64,000 nt of DNA from Lachnospiraceae bacterium (GTDB taxonomy: Bacteria > Bacillota > Clostridia > Lachnospirales > Lachnospiraceae). The position numbers were made by a program, and so were the translations under genes. Each line of letters starts with the position of its first letter. The first letter of the stretch is position 1. The notes beneath the pieces were generated by a model. It saw nothing but the letters and a program-made list of their open reading frames with translations, was not told the DNA's origin and ran no database searches. The stretch covers positions 22,706 through 86,705 of the forward strand of contig CAJTGD010000027.1 of the NCBI GenBank assembly GCA_910575475.1, in the 5' to 3' direction. Shown piece by piece: positions 59,859-64,000 of the stretch.

Positions 59859-61054
59859 CACTCTCTCCCCTTCCAGCATTCATGCAGCGGCTTGCGGAGC
59901 TTCTTCCGGGTCACCTCCACAAGCTGCAGAGCGGTCACATCGATCAGCGTGGTCTGGATCGGATCCCGGGAAAGAAATTTCCGAAATTCCCGCAGCAAAA
60001 GCTGCATATCTTCTGCTTTTTCCATATTAATAAAATCCACCACGATGATCCCCGACAGATTCCGAAGCCGGATCTGCTTGGCAATCTCCTGGGCCGCTTC
60101 CAGGTTCATCTGCAGGAAAGCGTCCGGACGGCTCTTTTTGGAGACGCATTTTCCCGAGTTCACATCCACCACCGTCAGCGCCTCCGTGGGCTGTATGATC
60201 AGATAGCCGCCGCGCTTTAACCAGACCCGTTCTTTCAGCGCCTGCTCCAGGACGGTCTGGGTGCTGTACAGCTTTCCCAAAGGCAGCAGCGGATCCTCAT
60301 AGAGCCGGAGCCTGTCAACAAATTCCGGCTGTTCTCTTCGGGAATACTCCAGGATCTCCTCATAAAGCTCCTGATCTTCCACGAGGATTTCGGACAGCCC
60401 GCTTGCATATACATTTTTCAGATCCGTAAGATAGGGCCTGGCCGCCGTATACAGGCAGGAAAAACAGATCCGTGAGCCTGCCGCCTGCTTTAATTCCCGG
60501 AACCGGTCCTTGAGCTGGGAAAGCTCCGCAAGCACGGTTTCCGGGGGCACATCCCTGGCGTTGGTCCGCACGATCACCCCGTATTCTTCATTTTTCCAGT
60601 CCTGCAGCCGCTCCTTATAGTCGTCCCGCAGAGCCCTGGGCAGCTTTGCCGACACGCCGATCCGGGTATTGCCGGAGGTGAGCACCGCATAACGCCCGGT
60701 CAGGCTGAGGTTGCTGCTGACGGTGGGAGCCTTTGTCTTTACGGCTTCCCGGCTTACCTGCACGAGAAGCTCATCCCCGATGCACAGCGGCTTTTTCCCC
60801 ATTTTATTTGTAAAAATGGCATGAGGGATCTGGCTGATGTCATAGTAACAGCTGATGCCGCCGATATCGATAAAAGCGGCTCCGATATTTGCCACGATAT
60901 TCTGGACCTTCCCGATATAAATATTGCCCAGCGCAGCCTGCTGCCCGTCCGAATCCTGCCGGGAGCCCGGATGGATCTCCACAATCTCCCCGTCCTCGAT
61001 AAAATATGTGCAGACAGATTCCTCTTCTTTGATAATCAGAATTTTCCTGGTCAT
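59858..61054 (-). CDS. rng: Ribonuclease E/G (RNase G-like)
   Basis: 398 aa. Endoribonuclease for rRNA and mRNA processing. N-terminal S1-like domain (LGNIYIGKVQNIVANIGAAFIDIG), then the catalytic domain with metal-binding Asp in LTVVDVNSGKCV and GIIVVDFINM. The C-terminal zinc-link and degradosome parts of E. coli RNase E are absent, and it is shorter than RNase G (about 490 aa). Overlaps the TIGR03936 gene by four bases. Confidence 0.92.
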   Translation of the reverse strand: MTRKILIIKEEESVCTYFIEDGEIVEIHPGSRQDSDGQQAALGNIYIGKVQNIVANIGAAFIDIGGISCYYDISQIPHAIFTNKMGKKPLCIGDELLVQVSREAVKTKAPTVSSNLSLTGRYAVLTSGNTRIGVSAKLPRALRDDYKERLQDWKNEEYGVIVRTNARDVPPETVLAELSQLKDRFRELKQAAGSRICFSCLYTAARPYLTDLKNVYASGLSEILVEDQELYEEILEYSRREQPEFVDRLRLYEDPLLPLGKLYSTQTVLEQALKERVWLKRGGYLIIQPTEALTVVDVNSGKCVSKKSRPDAFLQMNLEAAQEIAKQIRLRNLSGIIVVDFINMEKAEDMQLLLREFRKFLSRDPIQTTLIDVTALQLVEVTRKKLRKPLHECWKGRE

Positions 61055-61773
61055 TCGATATCCTTCCCCAATGCTTCCAATGTCACAAGCTTCCGGATGC
61101 CCTCTGCTCTCTCCTCCTCCGATGTCAGATCCGCATACATCTCCAGCCGGCGCCGGGTCCATGTCATGGACGCTTCGTCGATTCCGGCAAATCTGCACAG
61201 CGCGGACATCACAAGCTCCGGCTTCAGATTCTGCGCGCTTCCCGCGGCAAGCTGGAGATAAATACCCTCTTTGGTAAGCTCCATCTGGTAGATCAGCGGA
61301 CGGATGTCGGCCTCTTGCTCGCTCCGTTTCGTCTGCTTCGTGACAACAATTTCCTGCTGCCCTAAAAAGCCGGTGATCCTCTCCTGCGTGAAAACGGCTC
61401 CGTTCTCACGGCATTTGCAGCCCACCAGATAATCGGCCGCCGAGGCGATGGCCATTGCGGTCATTTTCTTTTCCTCCGCGATCTGCCGGAAGCTGATCAC
61501 CTCCATGCCCTCGGCTGTCACGGCATTCATCCTTCGGACAGCTTCCGCGCTTGAAATGTGCCCGGCCAGCTCAATGTCAAAATATTCTCCCTGGCTGGTC
61601 AGCCCGATCCCCAGGGGGCTTGCGAAGGACATGATCATATGAGGGTTGTACCCGGCCGTAAAGGCAATGGGGATCCGGGCCCTGCGCATTACCTTCTGGA
61701 AATGCCGCATCACATCCAGATGTCCGATAAAACGCAGGTTTCCCTCTTTTTTGAACTTAATTCTGGCCTTCAT
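61051..61773 (-). CDS. TIGR03936 / DUF2344 radical-SAM-associated protein
   Basis: 240 aa. Always found beside or fused to the TIGR03960 radical-SAM protein in Firmicutes; function unknown. Recognised from KFKKEGNLRFIGHLDVMRHFQKVMRRA and GYNPHMIMSFASPLGIGLTS (shown in part). GGAGGGG precedes ATG 61773, which lies inside the end of the upstream gene. Confidence 0.93.
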   Translation of the reverse strand: MKARIKFKKEGNLRFIGHLDVMRHFQKVMRRARIPIAFTAGYNPHMIMSFASPLGIGLTSQGEYFDIELAGHISSAEAVRRMNAVTAEGMEVISFRQIAEEKKMTAMAIASAADYLVGCKCRENGAVFTQERITGFLGQQEIVVTKQTKRSEQEADIRPLIYQMELTKEGIYLQLAAGSAQNLKPELVMSALCRFAGIDEASMTWTRRRLEMYADLTSEEERAEGIRKLVTLEALGKDIE

Positions 61774-63622
61774 AGCACACCCCTCCTCCAAAGGCCGCCG
61801 CACCGCAGCCGGAACACTGCTGCCGGCAGTTCGGCGTTATTGTTTCTTTCATGGCAAGCTCCCATTCCCTGCGCAGAAATTGCCTGCTTACCCCGATGTC
61901 AATAAAATCCCAGGGAAACAATTCCTCTTCGCCCCGGCTCCGCAGGGTGTAAAAGTCCGGATCTACGCCGGTATTTTCAAAGGCCTGCATCCACGGCTCA
62001 TTGCGGAAGGTCTCGGTCCAGGAGTCAAACAGGCAGCCCAGACGGTACGCCTCCTCCAGAACCTTTCCCACTCTCCGGTCGCCCCGGGCAAATACGCCTT
62101 CTAAGATGGTCACCTCGGCATCGTGCCAGTTGTACTTCAAACTCTTCCGGTTGAGCTGTTCTGCAAACGCGTGCTTCACGATGGATGCCCGCCGTACATA
62201 TTCCTCCGCCGGGCACATGGATGCCCACTGGAAGGGCGTGAAGGGCTTCGGAACAAAGAAGGAGGTGCTGGTGGTGATCTGGCATTTTCCGCGGCGCTGC
62301 TCCTTGGGGAGCTCGTAGTATCTCCGCGCCACCTTATCCGCCAGAACCGCGATTTCTGCCATATCCTCTTCCGTCTCCGTGGGAAGCCCCAGCATGAAGT
62401 ACAGCTTCACCTTGGCCCAGCCCCCGGCAAAGGCCTGTCCGGCTCCGTCCAGGATGTCCTCCTCCGTGAGCCCCTTATTGATCACGTTGCGCATCCGCTG
62501 GGAACCGGCCTCCGGCGCGAAGGTCAGGCTGCTCTTGCGGATATCCTGGACCTTCTGCATGGCATCCAGGGAAAAGGCGTCGATCCGCAGGGAGGGCAGG
62601 GAAATGTTGATCCCCTTTCCCTGATATTCCTCGATCAGGAAGGTCACCAGCTCCTGCAGCCCCGAATAGTCGCTGGAGCTTAAGGAGCTGAGGCAGATCT
62701 CCTCGTGTCCGGTGTTGTCCAGCATGGCCTTTGCATATTGCTTCAAGGTATCCACACTCCGCTCCCGGGTAGGCCGGTAGATCATCCCGGCCTGGCAGAA
62801 CCGGCATCCCCGGATGCATCCCCGCATGACCTCTAAGACCACCCGATCCTGGGTTGCCTTGATAAAAGGAACCACCGGGCTCATGGGGTACACCGCCTCA
62901 TCCATCCCCATGACGGCCTGCTTCTTTACCTTTGCGGGGGCATGAGGGCTGACGGGACGAAAATCCGCCAGGGTGCCGTCCCCGTGATAGGACGGTTCAT
63001 AGAGCCGGGGAACGTAGATCCCTTCGATCCCGGCCGCACATTCCAGAAATTCCAGGCGGCTTTTGCCCTCCTGCCGGCAGCGCCTGTAGGTGTCCATCAG
63101 CTGATCGTAGACCGTCTCCCCCTCCCCGATGTAGAACAGGTCGAAGAAATCCGCCAGTGGCTCCGGATTGTAGGCACAGGGACCGCCGCCGATGACAATG
63201 GGGGCATCCCAGGTGCGGTCAATGCTGTGCATGGGTATCTGGCTTAAGTCCAGGATCTGCAGTACATTGGTGTAGCACATCTCATACTGGAGGGTGATAC
63301 CCAGGAAATCAAACTCCCGGATCGGATCCTGGGATTCCAGCGCGAACAGGGGGATCTGCCGCTCCTTCATGATCCGGTGCAGGTCCACCCAGGGGGAATA
63401 GACCCGCTCGCACCAGACATCCTCCCGGCGGTTGAACATGTCATAGAGGATCTGGATGCCTAAGTGGGACATGCCGATCTCATAGACGTCGGGAAAGCAC
63501 ATGGCGAAGCGGATGTCTACCTCCTTGGGGTCCTTTGTCACGCTGTTGACTTCCCCGCCGATGTAGCGGGCGGGCTTTTCGATTTTTAGTAATATTTCAT
63601 CAGGTAAGGCTAATTTTCTCAT
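61757..63622 (-). CDS. TIGR03960 family B12-binding-domain radical SAM protein
   Basis: 621 aa. An N-terminal cobalamin-binding-like fold (MCFPDVYEIGMSHLGIQILYD) precedes the radical-SAM core with CxxxCxxC in MRGCIRGCRFCQAGMIYRP. The C-terminus ends in a Cys-rich patch (CRQQCSGCGAAAFGGGVC), suggesting a second cluster. The substrate is unknown; invariable linkage to rng and ribosomal genes hints at RNA or ribosome modification (inference). AAAGGA precedes ATG 63622. Confidence 0.93.
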   Translation of the reverse strand: MRKLALPDEILLKIEKPARYIGGEVNSVTKDPKEVDIRFAMCFPDVYEIGMSHLGIQILYDMFNRREDVWCERVYSPWVDLHRIMKERQIPLFALESQDPIREFDFLGITLQYEMCYTNVLQILDLSQIPMHSIDRTWDAPIVIGGGPCAYNPEPLADFFDLFYIGEGETVYDQLMDTYRRCRQEGKSRLEFLECAAGIEGIYVPRLYEPSYHGDGTLADFRPVSPHAPAKVKKQAVMGMDEAVYPMSPVVPFIKATQDRVVLEVMRGCIRGCRFCQAGMIYRPTRERSVDTLKQYAKAMLDNTGHEEICLSSLSSSDYSGLQELVTFLIEEYQGKGINISLPSLRIDAFSLDAMQKVQDIRKSSLTFAPEAGSQRMRNVINKGLTEEDILDGAGQAFAGGWAKVKLYFMLGLPTETEEDMAEIAVLADKVARRYYELPKEQRRGKCQITTSTSFFVPKPFTPFQWASMCPAEEYVRRASIVKHAFAEQLNRKSLKYNWHDAEVTILEGVFARGDRRVGKVLEEAYRLGCLFDSWTETFRNEPWMQAFENTGVDPDFYTLRSRGEEELFPWDFIDIGVSRQFLRREWELAMKETITPNCRQQCSGCGAAAFGGGVCYEGQN

Positions 63623-63722
63623 AGGATTCCTTTCGGGTTTTGTATGGATTTGACAATGTTCTCCTGTCTGTTTTTTGATAGTCGTGCTTTCAAACAGCCA
63701 GGATGGGAACTCAATTGTCAAT

Positions 63723-63751
63723 ATTATATACATTTTGAGGGAGAAGTTCAA
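63723..63751 (-). promoter_or_regulatory. Promoter of the TIGR03960-TIGR03936-rng-ybaK operon
   Basis: On the - strand TTGAAC (63751-63746), 17-bp spacer, TATAAT (63728-63723), giving a leader of about 95 nt. Confidence 0.85.
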
Positions 63752-63763
63752 GCAAATATCTTT

Positions 63764-63799
63764 CAAAAATAGCAGACTCCATATTCCGGAATCCGCTAT
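63764..63799 (-). terminator. Terminator of a - strand gene lying beyond the window
   Basis: On the - strand ATAGCgGAtTCC pairs imperfectly with GGAgTCtGCTAT and is followed by TTTTTG. It implies a - strand transcript arriving from beyond 64000. Confidence 0.65.
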
Positions 63800-64000
63800 C
63801 TAACAAAAGGTTTCTCCAATAATCCCAATTGATCTGCTTTTAGTAATGAATTTATCTAATTAGTAACCAATGTTAACAACTTAGTATGCGCTTGGAATAA
63901 ATGTCATTGAAACGTGTGAAAGAATGAGTGGTTGGAACATACAACCTTAAAAAATCGCAGACTTCCCCCTTGGTGCTTATCATTCTGAAAATAACTGTTT

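Larger units (their letters stand above)
63623..64000. other. Upstream region of the - strand superoperon
   Basis: 378 bp without a gene. It holds a strong - strand promoter and, further right, a - strand terminator. The remaining stretch to 64000 is AT-rich and shows nothing I recognise. Confidence 0.7.

Overview
The window is a chromosomal segment of a spore-forming member of the class Clostridia, most likely a Lachnospiraceae-type gut anaerobe. The evidence is mixed. Firmicutes sporulation genes are present (yqfC, yqfD, a SpoVB-like flippase). Shine-Dalgarno sites are strong, and TTG and GTG starts are frequent. Gene order is typical of Clostridia: miaB-mutS-mutL-miaA, mreBCD-PBP2-minCDE-rodA-mgsA-dacF, yggS-sepF-ylmH-lspA-rluD, and TIGR03960-TIGR03936-rng ... 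rplU-prp-rpmA-obg-yhbY-nadD-yqeK-rsfS. I saw no tRNA, rRNA, CRISPR array, prophage or intact insertion sequence. The species call is an inference.

Layout. From 1 to 48.75 kb nearly everything is on the + strand. The order is: the end of an FtsK/SpoIIIE translocase; a zinc-ribbon/TPR surface protein; an iron alcohol dehydrogenase; the NfnAB transhydrogenase pair; rlmH; a membrane lipase-like protein; DegV; a HAD phosphatase; flotillin; then yqfC-yqfD-phoH-ybeY-spoVB-like. A tRNA-modification and mismatch-repair block follows (miaB, mutS, mutL, miaA), with small DUF proteins, a PLP enzyme and two flavoproteins. Next come radC and the elongation/division block (mreB, mreC, mreD, PBP2, minC, minD, minE, rodA), mgsA and a D,D-carboxypeptidase. 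After a lone DUF378 gene on the - strand come an HlyD-like protein, yggS, sepF, ylmH, lspA, rluD and a cytidylate-kinase-like gene. From 48.84 kb to 63.6 kb nearly everything is on the - strand: ttcA, a tyrosine recombinase, then (apart from + strand lexA) the rsfS-to-TIGR03960 superoperon. Aspartokinase, an amidohydrolase and a YbaK-type deacylase are inserted between rng and rplU.

How the genes fit together. Two large blocks build the cell: wall elongation with Min placement, and division with lipoprotein processing. A third handles ribosome and tRNA maturation (miaA, miaB, ttcA, rlmH, ybeY, rluD, obg, rsfS, yhbY, prp, L21, L27). Repair is represented by mutS, mutL, radC and lexA. The presence of minE without divIVA in the sepF block fits an oscillating Min system rather than a DivIVA-anchored one.

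The best candidates for something undescribed are non-coding. (1) Two intergenic elements (1905-2092 and 31184-31379) share an identical nested fold with identical spacing, but their stem sequences are unrelated and each is internally compensated. (2) A structured leader precedes aspartokinase, with crossing helices and repeated ATGATTCG boxes. (3) A sigma-E-like promoter lies inside the terminator hairpin between flotillin and yqfC. (4) An inverted fragment of the rsfS 5' end sits in the 860-bp gap upstream of lexA, beside clustered LexA boxes and direct repeats at the recombinase promoter.
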